Below are positions 20,892-33,023 of a stretch of DNA of 64,000 nt, piece by piece; position 1 is the stretch's first letter, and the number at the start of each line of letters is the position of its first letter. The position numbers were made by a program, and so were the translations under genes. Under the pieces are notes generated by a model that had not been told where the DNA came from, searched no databases, and saw nothing but the letters and a program-made list of their open reading frames with translations. The DNA is taken from positions 2,666,001-2,730,000 of the forward strand of contig NC_085852.1 in assembly GCF_020906515.1 (NCBI RefSeq). The letters are read 5' to 3'. Source of the stretch: Vanrija pseudolonga. Its lineage: Eukaryota > Basidiomycota > Tremellomycetes > Trichosporonales > Trichosporonaceae.

Positions 20892-21875
20892 ATGAGCGCA
20901 AACGATCCCAACACACTGCACTCTTCAGATTTCGAGCTCGATGATGACCAGCTCGAAGCACCACTCATGAGGCCAGCCTTCATGGCAGGCCCATCAAGGT
21001 CACCATACCATCTACCAGCGAGCGAACAGCTGCGTGGCGTCGCAAATCGTATCATCTTCAGTCGCTACTACATTCTGTTCTACTTTGTCATGATGAGCTT
21101 GAGTTTGACCACAGTTGTTCTCAGTCTCATTGCAACAAGTAAGCGGCTGGGTCGTTCTGGTGTCTGACATTGCAACCAGGTCGACAGCAATGCCCCCCGC
21201 TGTCATGGCATGTTCTCGAAGTGATTGTCAACTTCCTCATGGTGGTCGAGGTGTCGACAAGGTGGATTGCGTACGGCAAGGTTTGTGTTTTTACGACTTT
21301 CATGACTGTGTATGTTCACTGACCCATGCAGAAATACCCCATGACATTGCTCAATCTTCTCGATCTGGGCCTTGTCCTCTTCTGTGTCATCACACTCATC
21401 CTGGTCTTCGCCAACCCGTGTGCCGAGGGAACCACGAGGCGTTAGTTGGCCCTTTCTCTGTCCAAAACAAAGCTGACATTCGTGCAGAGGAGGAGATCCT
21501 TGACACCATCCTTTTGACCATCCGTAACGGCGTGCAGTTCCTGCGTCTTGGAAACATTCTTCGACGGTGAGGGTGATCCCGACCGTGGCAACTAGGCAAC
21601 TGCTGATGTCTCTGCGCAGATCCGGGCACTCTCTATTCAACCCTCCGAAGCCCATGGACCTCAGTCAGGCACGACAGGCGTCCTTGGCTCTCGACCTAGA
21701 CCTGGACATCGACGATGAGGAAGCGATCGCCGAGCGCAACTTGACCAGCGGCCGCACCCTCGCAGGCTACCAACCCGTTTATGCCGATGACCGCACGCCT
21801 CCACGTGTTCAGTCGAACAACACTCTGGGTTCCAATGAGCATATTGGAGAAGACCAAGATGCTTGGAACCGATAA
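20892..21875 (+). CDS. Voltage-sensor-like four-helix membrane protein without a pore domain
   Basis: A short acidic N-terminus (MSANDPNTLHSSDFELDDDQ) precedes four predicted helices. They are S1 YYILFYFVMMSLSLTTVVLS, S2 LEVIVNFLMVVEVSTRWIAY, S3 NLLDLGLVLFCVITLILVF and an S4-like, regularly charged helix TIRNGVQFLRLGNILRRSG. S2 carries the F...E...R pattern and S3 the Asp that form the charge-transfer centre in voltage-sensor domains. The protein then enters a soluble tail ending EDQDAWNR, with no S5-P-S6 pore. Introns: GTAAGC at about 21140, GTTTGT at about 21279, GTTAGT at about 21442 and one near 21570. It resembles Ion_trans-type voltage-sensor proteins. A proton channel is not supported because S1 lacks the selectivity Asp of Hv1. 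Function unknown. Confidence 0.7.
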
Positions 21876-22176
21876 TTCAGCGTGCATGCCTAGATAGACG
21901 CTTCTGTTGCAATGTTGAGATGCAGTGACATTTACCTCATTGTCAATGATGTCACCTACATATATGCCTGGTTGTAAATAACACGCGCCACTCAAAACCA
22001 GTGTGGAGGTCGACACCTTCGGTCCAGAAATTTAGTCGGCTTCCCATTTCCATTCCGACAACTCATCCATCTCTTCATCGTCCTTGCATCAACCAAACAG
22101 GCCGCCACGTCTGGATGGTCGAAGACATCCCTTAGCGTTGTCCTAAACAGCCAGCGACTTATGCGCATTCTTCACC
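21876..22176. promoter_or_regulatory. Intergenic region before the Rrn6-like gene
   Basis: These 301 bases lie between the voltage-sensor-like gene and the next gene on the same strand. They presumably hold the first gene's 3' end and the second's promoter. I see no distinct element. Confidence 0.35.
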
Positions 22177-25100
22177 ATGCCACCAGCTGTCGGGCACTTT
22201 GTGCCGACCGTTGAGCGTATCGACCTCGGTCGACCTCGAGGTGGTCGCCCACCCAAACAGCCGCCTAGTGAAGAGGAGGCACGCGCACCGAAGCAACCGG
22301 GAACAACTCAAGACTCGGTTCCCCTGTACACAGTTGGCGGTCAATCCACCACAGCACTGGGAGTCCTGAACCGGCGGTGGTATTGGAACTGGCCCGTCAA
22401 TGTTGAACGTAGGTACAACATCAGACACCGCCTGACCAGTCAGATCAAGTCCCCAACGAGGTTGAGCTTCCTCAGGTCATTCAAGTCGGATCAAGTGATC
22501 ATGTGGGACACTCCAAGGCGTATTCATTGCCGGTCTTGATCGCCTCCGCGGTGAGTCGCCGTTACTTGACCTTGTCTCATGCTCCCCTCAGAGCCAGTAC
22601 ATTCATGACACCCCCGACATTTACGAACCAGATGTCATCGCTGAGCTAGTCGCACAAGAGATTGCAAGCAGCTATCCCGACCTCACAAATGAGGCATTCA
22701 ACGCGCGTGTCGGCGGTAGAGTGCTGGGGCTGGTACAGAGCACCGCTATTCGCAAGTCGCCGATCATGCTTCTGAGTCCCAGCGGAGAAGTGGGACAGCT
22801 GCTGAGTAAGTTGACATGCAAAACGAACCTCGTCAATTGCTGACATTCAAAGGCATAATACTCTTTCCTAGGCGAGCGGGGAAGAAGTCTGGCCTCCAAC
22901 AACTTACAAGCCACATTGCGTACGCCTTCCCAACGCCTATTCTCCAGATCAGCTGCTCGACCTTGCCATCCCCTCATCGCCTGGACGGTGAGTTCATCTA
23001 CCTACCAACCCTGCTGATGTGTCTCTTGTAGGGTCCGCCACTGCCTTGGCGGTCCGGCTCGCGGACGCTACACACATGTTGAGCGTGACTCCAAACACGG
23101 CCTCCGTCTCTCCGACGCATGACTTGCCTGTCACGATCGCGTCGATTGGCGAGTTGCCCAAGTCTTTGACTGAAGGCCGCCGCCATGTTGACATTGCTCT
23201 GGATCCATTATCGTGGGGTAAAGCTGCAGTGGTCGATGAAGCAGGTGGTGTCTGGCTCTGGACTGAGGGGAGGGAGACTATCAATGGCCGAACCCAAAGG
23301 GTCTACAAGGTGTCAGTGGTCTCCTCTTTCAATCGCTGGGCGGTGCTGACTATCAACAGGGTGAAGCTACGCGGTCCAGTGGAAGCAGGCGATGATGGCT
23401 TCTTTCGCGTAGCGTTTGGCGCTCGAGCTGGGACCCTTCTCGTTCTGTCGCGGCGATCATTGGATGTCATGGATTTGGAAGTGAGTCTGACGAGGCTGCA
23501 GAGAGCTGACAGCGCAGAGTGAGGCTTCTCTCCCTCGGGTATCGAATATCATGACTCTAAGTGAAAAATCACAACTATTCACATCGATCGACAAATCTGT
23601 CGCCCTCCGAGGAGCTGCCTTCACGTGCGTGGCGACCACCAGAGAAGTCATCTGGATAGACGAGCACCAAGTCGGGCCACCTATCTTTCGCTGGATTCAC
23701 GACTATGGAGCCAACAAAGTCAAGGACCTCGAAATCACCGTTTACTCGACCAACCTCGACGATAGTGACAACGGTCCATCATCTTGGGAGACAATAATTC
23801 TCTCATCACCGTCATCAGACCTCACCGAGGCCCTACGCGTGACTACGTGGCCGGCGGTGACAGTGGCCACAAAGCCCTGGTTGATTCATGGCCTCACTCC
23901 TCAAGGCAGCCCACTGCGTGATTTGATCGTTTTGCCTCTACCCGGGTCGCCTTTGGTTGCATTGGGGAAAAACGGCAGTATGACTGCCGCACGCATGTTC
24001 CCGTCAACTGCGTCACCCTACAATGGCTTCAATGTGGCGACGAGGCTGGATAATCCTAGCATCCCTGCCACTGCACGACTCCCCGCCCCTTATCAGGAAG
24101 AGGATGATTCCGATGATAACGATGGGCTTCTGCCGGGCTCTTGGATCGAGAAGGCCGACACTAGGTGCAAAGTACTGCAGGGGCGTTGGGCGTGGTCGGG
24201 TGAGTCTGATGCGTAGATGTTGTGCTGATACGCCCGTCAGAAATCAATGAGCCCACTAAGCCTGAAGCAGTCCTGGATCTGGTGGATTTTCAAAAGTATA
24301 TACGGGAGTTTGAAGCTCCGCCAGAGCACATGTTGACGGCGTGAGTAGTAATCGATACTACCGACGGGGACGTATGCTGACCAGCATCAAGAGGAGAGCT
24401 GGCTCGCGGTCTCAACTTGGACTCGGCTCCTGCCACACGTTCCCCACTACTGCCCAAACTCGGGGACGTCTCTCGTGACACGCTGTCAAAGCTGAACGAC
24501 ATCGACTACGCCGGTACCTTCCATTCGGTTTGGGCTGCACACTCTGGAACCGGCGTGCGGGACGCCACGGACGAGTTGATGTTGATACGGCCGCCTTTCC
24601 AAAAACAAGCCTATCATGAGGAGTCTCTGCGTCTGCTGGCAGACCTTTCGCTTTCGAGAATCGTTCTATCAATGGACAATGTCGTCCAAAGGGCCGTTGA
24701 AAGGGCGACACCTGACGACCTGTTTGCAGAAGCTGCAGGTCAACTCAGTCTTCAAGAGCGACGGCCAGACCCTCCAGAGTTTGGAGTACTGAAGCCCAAA
24801 CGTCCGCTTTCAAGCGCCGCAGGACTTGACTTCCATGATGTCAATCAATTCCTGCAGCAGTGGCATACCGGCAACGATCCGCACGCATTCACTTGGAGCA
24901 TGCCGCAGACGTGGTCATCACATTCCAGTCAAGCTCCCGTATCCCAACAGCAACGCAGACCAATTCGACCCCTGCCTTCTGTGCGAGCACCGCAGCTGCT
25001 GCCTGCCTCTGTGGCGCCCGTTCTCCTCCCACAGCCACCAATGGAGAGCACATTCTTCAGGACAACTGGAGTGCCTCCCGTTGCCCTCCATTCGTCTCCC

Positions 25101-25259
25101 CCGAGGCCCTTACCGGTATCGCAGCCCTCTGCTTCTCAGGCGTCTTTCGACCCTTACCCACAGACGCAAACCGAACGTGGTCCATTTGGGGATCGACCGG
25201 AAGCCGTGGCGAGAACTGCTAGGAAGAAGGCGACGAAGAAGAGGCTCGGAGGATTCTAA
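22177..25259 (+). CDS. Rrn6/TAF1C-like RNA polymerase I core factor subunit
   Basis: Probable subunit of the Pol I promoter-selectivity complex (yeast core factor / human SL1) that starts rRNA synthesis in the nucleolus. The evidence is pattern-level. A beta-propeller-like middle has blade strings such as WGKAAVVDEAGGVWLW and GTLLVLSRRSLDVMDLE. ATTREVIWIDEHQ then PPIFRWIHDYG resembles the conserved Rrn6 segment in which a Trp/Asp strand is followed by -SW-H-R. A helical region around LSRIVLSMDNVVQRAVERAT follows. The tail is basic and ends ARKKATKKRLGGF; a Lys/Arg-rich C-terminus closing in GGF is characteristic of Rrn6 orthologues. Start ATG 22177 (MPPAVGHFVPTVERIDLGRP), stop TAA 25257-25259. 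At least six short introns. A different WD-like protein cannot be excluded. Confidence 0.62.
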
Positions 25260-25345
25260 ACGATGTTGTAACAGCCTATGCATTCACAGTTGTATTGCTA
25301 TATTGAAACAGTTGCATAGCGCCTTCACGACCCAACCCTCTAGGA

Positions 25346-27809
25346 TCAGGAGCTGTCACCGAGGAAGGCCACCAAGTGATCCAAGATGACCTTCTGCTGC
25401 GCGAGAGCTGACTCTGGGTCGTCTTGATCGTCGTCGTCAAGCCTCGCTGCCATTTCTGGGGGCTGTCAGATACCTGCTCAAACATACGGCGCGTGTTTCG
25501 GCTCACCAGACAAGACATCCCGGACGTCGGAAAGGGACTGGCCGGTCCTCGACAGTAGAGTTTGAGCGTGGAGCTTAGCCTGGCAAGTATCAGCAGGGCC
25601 TCCTAGCGATCGTTATGACGCCTACCCCATCGTCTTCCATACACATCCACGCCAGAATGTAATCCGCATTTTGAATGGCGGAAAGGCCGGAAGAAAGTCG
25701 GTCCAGGTACCACTCGTCTTCTTGGTCATCATCGACATCCTCGCCGTCCGCGATCAAGTCCTGAGGATGTGAGTCAGAGTGCTGTCATGTCTCACGAACC
25801 TTTCGCTGTTGAGCGATTTGGCGATCGATAGTCCTCAGTCGACCTTCAGCGTCCCGGCGGAGCTCAAGAAGCCTGTCGACCTTCTCATAGTCCTTCTCCA
25901 CAAACTTGGCAATCAAACGGAGTCGAGGGGGCGTATCAGAAGAGAGGCTTGTGAACAAGCTGGAGATAATACCCAAGAGGTGTTCATCTTCCTCGAACGT
26001 CCCCGCGCGCACACGACCCTTCTTGTCTCCTCCCTGCAACGTCAGTCAAAGATTCGGGCGATGCGAAGACCCTACCTTGCCCATGAACGAGGAGAACAAC
26101 GTTTTAAGGCCCAGCATCTCAACAAACCGTTCGCAGGCCGGCACACCATCTGCAGGTTGAAGCGCATAGTCCAATACCTTGATCGCACGGCTGCGGGACA
26201 TCTTGTTTTCCCTAGAGTGAGTCAGACTTGCCCCTGCGTGAAACTCCTCACTTCAACATCATGATCATCAGCTCTACACCCTCAGCCTCAACAAATTGTC
26301 GTTTGCCTTCCGGTAGAGAGACGAGGGAAACCAGGGAGTTGAACGTGTTCTCCATGAATTCCTCCTCTTCTGCCTCGCGGGGGTCTTGACGGCGATACTG
26401 CTGTTGGGGAGTCAGCCAGTGGAAACGCAGAAGGTAGCACGCACTGATAGGATGGTCAACAGCTTGTCAACCCCTTCCATCCCGATGACCTTCAAAGCGT
26501 TTGATCTGCTACTCTGGAGGAGGATGGACAGGATTTCCGAAGCGTACTGCTTGTTGCTGTCGTACGCCTCAAGCGAGATGCGGTCCAGAAGCCACTTCAG
26601 TAACGGCGTTGTCGACCCAACTTCATCTGCCAGAGGCGGCATGAAGGACAGGAGATTCTCGAAGACGCCCAAGATGGAGAACACGCCCTGCCGGTCGGTG
26701 TCCTCCTTCTCGTCAAGGCGCTGAAGATTCGACACCAGCAACTCGAACACCGAGTTGGAGATCTGTATCATGGTTAGCTCCACTTGTATAGATGATGATT
26801 CGCTCACCAAGGCATCAATCAACTCGGCCATTGCTAGACGGGTTTCTGATGATCCCTCCGCTTTTTGCGTTGCAAGGTCGTCATCGTCATCACTCAGGTC
26901 ACCCTGGACGCCAACATCCTCATCAGTAAGCTCCTGCAACACCTCCACAACGTCGATGGCGATGTCGGTGTTCTCGTGACTTAGGAGGCTGACGAGCAGA
27001 GTGATGGTTCCTCCCTTGACCAACTCTGGGTAGAAGGCGGTCGGGTTTTGAGTGAGCGGCAGAAACCGCTTCAACATTGCGTCCAAATCGGATTCAGAAT
27101 CGATGAATCTGTTACCTTGTCAGGCACAGCTTCATCAAGAGGACTTCAGAAGTACCCACTTGGATGGATCATCGGCGTATTTGCCGCGCTGCTCGGCGTT
27201 CCGAGTCACAATTCGCTCGAACTGGCCAGTCATTCGCCTCAGAGCAGGCAGTGTCATGGCTGTGGTCTGAGATGGGTCAGTTACATCGCATGAGGTGAGC
27301 ACAAACCTCCTCCTGGTCGTCGGTCGCCTTGTCAAAGATGTCAAGGATTTGCTGGGTTCGTCAGTATCGCTCGGTCAGACCACTTGCCCGCCTACGTTTT
27401 GCTCGTCATTGAGGCCGCCGCCGAAGAACCTGCCCTCTTCATCATCTTCATCCGCATTGTCTTCATCATATCCGTTTCCGTTATGCGTTCCTGGTCGGAG
27501 GATGTGTGTCAGTCGGTTGACTAGAAATTGATGAGCGACAACTTACCCGCCGACTCCTCGTTCTCATCCTCGACCCGAGCCGAATGGTTTATGTTGCGAA
27601 CTCCGGAAGGAGCTTCATCTGACGTGGAAGAACTCTCTTCTGGCCTAAATCGTTTGAGAACTTCTGAATCTTTTATGGGGGTGAGCACTTGGGAGAGGAG
27701 AGACGGTGAAGTCCAACGTACCTGCAGAAGGGAGGTCGGGAAGCTTTCGCTTGGAACCAGCCCTGCCAGGAGGCATGGCTGGCAGCTTAAACATCTTGTC
27801 GATGTCCAT
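25346..27809 (-). CDS. CTNNBL1: CTNNBL1-like armadillo protein (Prp19/CDC5L-associated spliceosome factor)
   Basis: CTNNBL1 is an armadillo-fold nuclear protein bound to the CDC5L/Prp19 complex. The start MDIDKMFKLPAMPPGRAGSK (ATG 27809) matches the family's N-terminus, which begins with a MD---- basic/proline motif. Later exons give LKRFLPLTQNPTAFYPELVK, then LVSLLSHENTDIAIDVVEVL, QELTDEDVG, FELLVSNLQRLDEKEDTDRQ, then VFSILGVFENLLSFMPPLAD and LKWLLDRISLEAYDSNKQYA, then SEILSILLQSSRSNALKVIG. All are hallmarks of this highly conserved protein. The C-terminus ends LDHLVAFLGDSS with the stop at 25346-25348. About nine introns. It is convergent with the Rrn6-like gene, 86 bases between stops, and head-to-head with the ZW10 gene. 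Confidence 0.9.
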
Positions 27810-28135
27810 GGTGCCGGGCTTTGCGTTTTTGACTGGGGAAGGTGCAAGTTGAACTAGAGTGGAGTAAACAATGAGTGGTCAAGGAGGGACACCAAGTCGT
27901 CGAGCGAGTCTTGTGGTGGAGGGAGGGGTGGAGGAATATTGCCTCCGAAATCAACAAGACAATGCGGGGTAAAATGCGGGGAAACGAGCAAGTGCCAGCT
28001 CACTTTACCATTCGGTCGACGACCTCATCTTCGTCTCATCTCATACTGCTCACGCACTCTCCCAATCTTCAATCATCGGAATCTACTAGACACGGCGAAT
28101 TAGACGCCTAGGATATCATTGACACGCCCATACCC
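27810..28135. promoter_or_regulatory. Divergent region CTNNBL1 / ZW10
   Basis: Shared promoter space of 326 bases. A pyrimidine-rich block on the ZW10 side (CATCTTCGTCTCATCTCATACTG, about 28025-28050) is the only notable composition. No TATA box seen. Confidence 0.4.
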
Positions 28136-31123
28136 ATGGCTACCGTTAGCCTGCCCATCGCCTCGCTTGGGGCTGAGGATCCGGCAGCCGGCCCGGCGAG
28201 GGCCCTCGCTACTGCCGTGACGACGGGCGGACAACCAACTTCAACTTCCCTTGCCACATGTGCCCAAGAGCTACAAACCCAATCTGATAGTGCAGAGGTT
28301 GGTTCTTCTATCGATGGAATTCTGTGGCTGAATGATATCAGGGTGCCCTCCACTCGCTCATAAGGACTCATCAACAAACCATTGTCGGCCAGGTGACAAC
28401 GGGTCATGCGCTCGCGGCATCCTCAGCCGCTATCGACAATTCATTTCTGTCTGTTGAGCGCCAGTTCGACATTCTCGATAATGCGGTAAGAATCTCACGT
28501 CTCACGTTGCACAGCTGATGTCCAGCACCCGACGTCTCTCTCTCCTCTTGTGGACACGGCCGTGTTAAGGCAGAGCTGTCGGCATGAGGCGGCAGTCGCC
28601 AACGTCACGACATCGTCTCTCACGTTAATAAAGCAACAATACGATGGGCTGGTCAATCTAGAAGATGCAATGTGGGCTGGACACGGCGCTGATGAAGCGT
28701 TTCTCGTCCAGCTGGAGCAGATACCTTCGCAGAACGCTGGGATTGACACGGCAGTCGTGACTGCGATCAGGGTGAGTTCACATTCGTTCAGACCTGGCTC
28801 ACTCGTGTAAGAACCGATATGACCTGCTGAGGACCATGGCATCCGAGCAGCTCTCCAATGCTTGGAGAGCCGCCATCTCTGTCAGTGAAGGCACTTCTGA
28901 AGGCGGACCGCGCATTCAAGTCGCGAATCAAGTAGAGTTATCTACGCCACGCCGTGAGTTTTAGAAAGATGACCTTACTGAATTACAAGTCTCTCGCCTT
29001 ACGCCATCCTCAAAGCCTTCCAGCACGAAGGCAGACCGTGTCCAAACCTACAGTGTTCCGCAACTGTTCACGGCCTTGACCAGGCTAGGTGCCTTGCCAC
29101 CCCTTCTCCGAGACCTGCAAGCACGCCTTATCCGAACGATTGTTCATTCGCTCGTGGATGGTGAAGCCTCACATGCGGGGCGAACTCAATCCTCGTCATC
29201 AGACACATTGCAGCTCAACGCCAATCCGCACCAGCAACCTATTGACGTTGTCAACAATCTGAAGGATGTTCTCCTCTTCATTGCCAACCAAGTGTACCCC
29301 GCGCCCTCAAGTGAACCGGAAACTCTCATCCAACAGCAATTTATGTCAGACATAAGAGAGGAATCCTTTCACTACGTTCTGGACCACCTTCTTCTCCCCG
29401 CGATGCCCACATCAACTTCACGCCTATCCGCTTGGGCAGACTTGGTGCGTCAATCAGCTGAGTGGGAAGATCAATTGGCCAAAGGGACAAATTCGGCGTC
29501 CGTTCTCGGAAGCTTCCTCGCCACCGATGCGGGCGAAAGGTGGATCCTGGAACGCCAACGCATTTTACTTCGTCAGGGGCGGCGACTTGTCTACGAAGGT
29601 TGGGCGGCCTGGACGTGGAAGGACGTCGAAGTCAAAGAAGTAGACCCAGCCACTGCAGACCTCTCCGCAGCAGATGCCAAGGCAACAGAGCCCAATATGG
29701 GGGACGATGATGGCTGGGGCTTTGACGAAGACGAACAACAACTTCCAACAAAGGAATCTTCGGCTGTCGGTGCCGATGACTCCGAGGAAAACGACGGTTG
29801 GGACTTTGATGACGAGTCATCAACGGTTTCCCAACCTGTGGTTCCAAAGAAGCCTGTCAAGGAGGCTCGACGGTTAGGGAAGAAGGTTGGGTCCAAACCT
29901 GCACCTCCGGCGGAGGGACGATTGAGCGATGTCGAGCAACATCAAGTCGCCAAGCCAAGACCCCGCGCCATTTCGCCGCTTCCCAGTGCCACCAAAGATA
30001 TCGCTGCAGTTTCGATATCTAGCCCGTCAACATACCGCATTTCCACCATTTGCGACGAGGTGCTAGCAATGGCGGCAGATTTGGGAAAGGACATTGAGAG
30101 TTTCTCCGACCTCAAGTAAGATTCCAACGACAACATTTGCGCCCAGCTGCTGACGTTATTTGAAGGCTCGATTACCCGTCTTTCGCAAGTTCGAGCACTC
30201 GTTTAGCTGGCCAGCTTGCGGAAATTCTCGACTTCATCCGCGCGACCACTCCCATCGCCCACGCAGCTCACTTGAAGTCGACTCCTTCGGCGACCTTGCA
30301 GCTTGGGAACGACTTCACCTACATTGCGGATGGGCTTCGGGAGTCGCAACAGGCTGTATCTTCAGCGGCTTTTGGCGAGGTATCCGAGAGGTTCAAAGCT
30401 GCGGGAACGACATTATTCTTGTCCTGTGCTGAGGACCAGATATCACACGTTTCGACTCTTCTCAAGGGTGTTAACAGCCTTGTCGGTACGGCAGACGAGG
30501 CCGTCTTCTCCAACGCTCGAGCCGCCGTTCAGCAGCTCATCGAGTTTGTGGAGATGTTAGCGAAACAGGTTGAGGTTTGTGTGAAATGGCTAACTCGGCG
30601 CCGATGGTATAGGCTGACCCGGCTTCTTAGAACGTCATCGAGCCTCCTCGGTACTTCCAGTTCCTTGGTCTCGTGATCGAGGCGGCGTGCGCAACACTGT
30701 TGGACGACGTTTTGGCAATGGATGACATCACGGAAGTGGAATCCACCAGAATCGGACTGCTCTTGGCTCAGATTGAAAGCCTGGAGCATTTGTTCAAGAG
30801 CCACTCTGACGACGTGGGTTCCTGCTTAATGCTCGAAGTGGCCTTTTCTAACGCTATCACAGGTTTCAAGCATTCCCACCTTCGTGCCGGATTGGCTCAA
30901 GCTCTGCTACGTGAATGAGCTTCTTGTGAGTTCTGTTTTCGGGCCCTGAAGCTGGCAGCTGACAGACGATTAGGGGGCGAATCTTGTGGATATCACCTAT
31001 CTCTTTGAGAATGGCTCATTGGTGGACTTCAGTCCCAGTGAGCTTGGCAAGCTGATCCGGGCACTGTTTGCAGACAGCGAGAAGCGAACAAAGCTATTAG
31101 ACAAAGTGGAGTTTGCAGCCTAG
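28136..31123 (+). CDS. ZW10/Dsl1-like vesicle tethering protein
   Basis: ZW10/Dsl1 proteins are rod-shaped subunits of the NRZ/Dsl1 complex that tethers Golgi-derived COPI vesicles at the ER; animal ZW10 also works at kinetochores. The N-terminal exons (MATVSLPIASLGAEDPAAG, then SLIRTHQQTIVGQ, then SVERQFDILDNA) look helical. The middle gives SVPQLFTALTRLGALPPLLR and a helical stretch to WAAWTWKDVEV. An acidic disordered segment carries two tryptophan motifs, DDDGWGFDEDE (29703-29735) and ENDGWDFDDES (about 29790-29819). The C-terminal helical domain includes PPRYFQFLGLVIEAACATLL, then FVPDWLKLCYVNELLGANLV, then LFENGSLVDFSPSELGKLIR ahead of ALFADSEKR, which strongly resembles ZW10 C-termini. 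About eight introns. Stop TAG 31121-31123. Confidence 0.78.
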
Positions 31124-31237
31124 ATCAGTGGCTCGAAACTGTATCATATGCATGTCTTCATGAGGAGTCAACAATGTGTGATAGGCTGCAAGTGGATGGT
31201 GTTGCTGGGGATCTCCTTTTGCTCATCGGCCCCAAGT

Positions 31238-33023
31238 CTAGGTAATGGTCGCGAGTTCCTCGTCACTGACGATGAAAGGGGTACGGAATACACCTTGCGC
31301 CTCCTCCCGAGCAGCGACAGGTGAGAACTTGGAGTGTCCGAACTCGCGAATGCGTTTCCTCCAATGGACCCATTCCCCCCATTTGCCATCACTCGTTACT
31401 TCTTCAGGTCCACCCTCTCCGATCAGTGCCAGCAGCTTTGTGGCGTAGTCAAACCTAATCAGTCAGCAATACTGACGGCACAATGCCACGATGCGTGTAC
31501 GTACTCTGCAGGGTGGCCCAGAACAACGACACTGTGGGCTTCATTCCCCTCGTCAGGGTGTTGGACCAGTTCTGCGGCCTTGGAGCCTGACCAGTAAGCA
31601 GCCACAGCATGGGCCTGCAGCTCCGCAAACGGCCATGAGATGGCCTCCGCATGCAAAAGCAGGAAGGCAATCGTTGGGTCCGGTAGGTAGAACACCTGGA
31701 AGCCGTCCAAGTTGTGTGCACGAAGACCACCGTCAAAGGTGGATTTGCCGACAAGCTCCGGAGGAGGTCGAGGCGATCCGGCAGGCGGTTGAGGATAGTG
31801 GATAAGGGGATGGCTGGCGAACGGCTCATCGGACTGACGAAGGAACTCGAACCGCACAACGTACGACGTAGCGAAGATGATGACCTGGAGCACTTTGTCA
31901 GTGGAATCCAACGGACAAATAGGATCAAACACTTACGTCCACATCGTCCAGCTCAATGCCATCGACAGTTCGAAGACGTCCAGCCGACGAGCTATCAGAA
32001 GGGGCCCATGCCTGGTCGATGCTTCCAATCGTGTGGATGAAGTCTTTCCAACCTTTCTCAAGCTGAGCATCCAATCGTGGTTGGCTTCGAATCGATCGAT
32101 ACACCTTCTTCGGCTTTGCTTGCCTGTTCTCAACGAAGGTCATTCCAAGCTCGCGAACGATGTCGGCCGACGAGGAGCCAGATCCGACAACAAGAACCGT
32201 CTAAATGGGAGAGAAGGTCAGTGGCTGCTCCCAAGTCCTTGAATCACTCTTACCTTATCGGCAAAATCCTCAGCTCTTCGGTACCATCGAGAGTGAGTGA
32301 TCTGACCCTTCCAGTCCCATAAGCCGGCAATATAGGGAACATAGGGCCTCGAATCGCTTCCGTTGGCAACCACAATGTTGTCGAACTGCTCCTCATAGGT
32401 GGTACCGACATCGGGGAGACCCGACGTCTGAGTCGGAGTCCACTCCACGAGCCACTTCCTGGTACGGCCGTCCGAGCTGGGGGCCGGAACATGATCAGGA
32501 GGAGTGTACCGCACGCGGGTCACAATGCGGTTGTGGCGGATGAAGGGCAGATAATTCTCAGCATAGCGCTCCTGATAAGCCTTCATTTGTTTGTATGTCG
32601 GGAGGAACGGGGTGTTTGGGGGGTACGGGCGTTGCCTGTAAGTCATGACGTCCTTAGGTCGTCAACTGCCGCGCTTTTGTTCTCAACCTACCCTCGGCGT
32701 GTTCGCAATGACTCCTGCGTACATCGGGGTCGGAGCTGGAGTAAGGACTCCGTTGTGCTCGTTCTCCGACAAGACAATGGCGTGGCCGTACTCGTCGAAA
32801 GTCACCACGGCTTCTGGTGGCGTGGCATCGAAGTCGGCCCACAGTCCTCCAATGCTCGATCGAGCATCAAAGGCCACTACGTCGAACCCTTTGGAGAGGA
32901 ACTGCTCAATGGCACCCAGCCCGCTGCATTTCTTTAGCATCACCATCACGATCGTCTGACGGGCACTCACGCTGGACCCGCGCCAATGATGAGAACCTTC
33001 GGCTTGATGATATCCACCGTCAT
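31238..33023 (-). CDS. Flavin-containing monooxygenase-like FAD/NADPH oxidoreductase
   Basis: An FMO-type protein, oxidising N/S nucleophiles or related small metabolites with FAD and NADPH. The start MTVDIIKPKVLIIGAGPA (ATG 33023) contains the FAD-binding GxGxxG, split by an intron. GFDVVAFDARSSIGGLWADF gives the GLW motif. The FMO fingerprint appears as WKGQITHSRWY (F/W-x-G-x-x-x-H-S-x-x-Y). A second dinucleotide motif, TVLVVGSGSSSADIVREL, binds NADPH, and DDVDVIIFATSY is the ATG-like motif. A C-terminal domain follows to SVVVLGHPAEY, then EFGHSKFSPVAAREEAQG and DEELATIT. Substrate cannot be told from sequence. It is convergent with ZW10 and is the last intact gene before the repeat-bearing island. 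Confidence 0.83.

Noticed and set aside
20892-21875. Hv1 voltage-gated proton channel
   Set aside because: The S1 helix lacks the Asp needed for proton selectivity and the S4 spacing differs, so only a general voltage-sensor call was kept.
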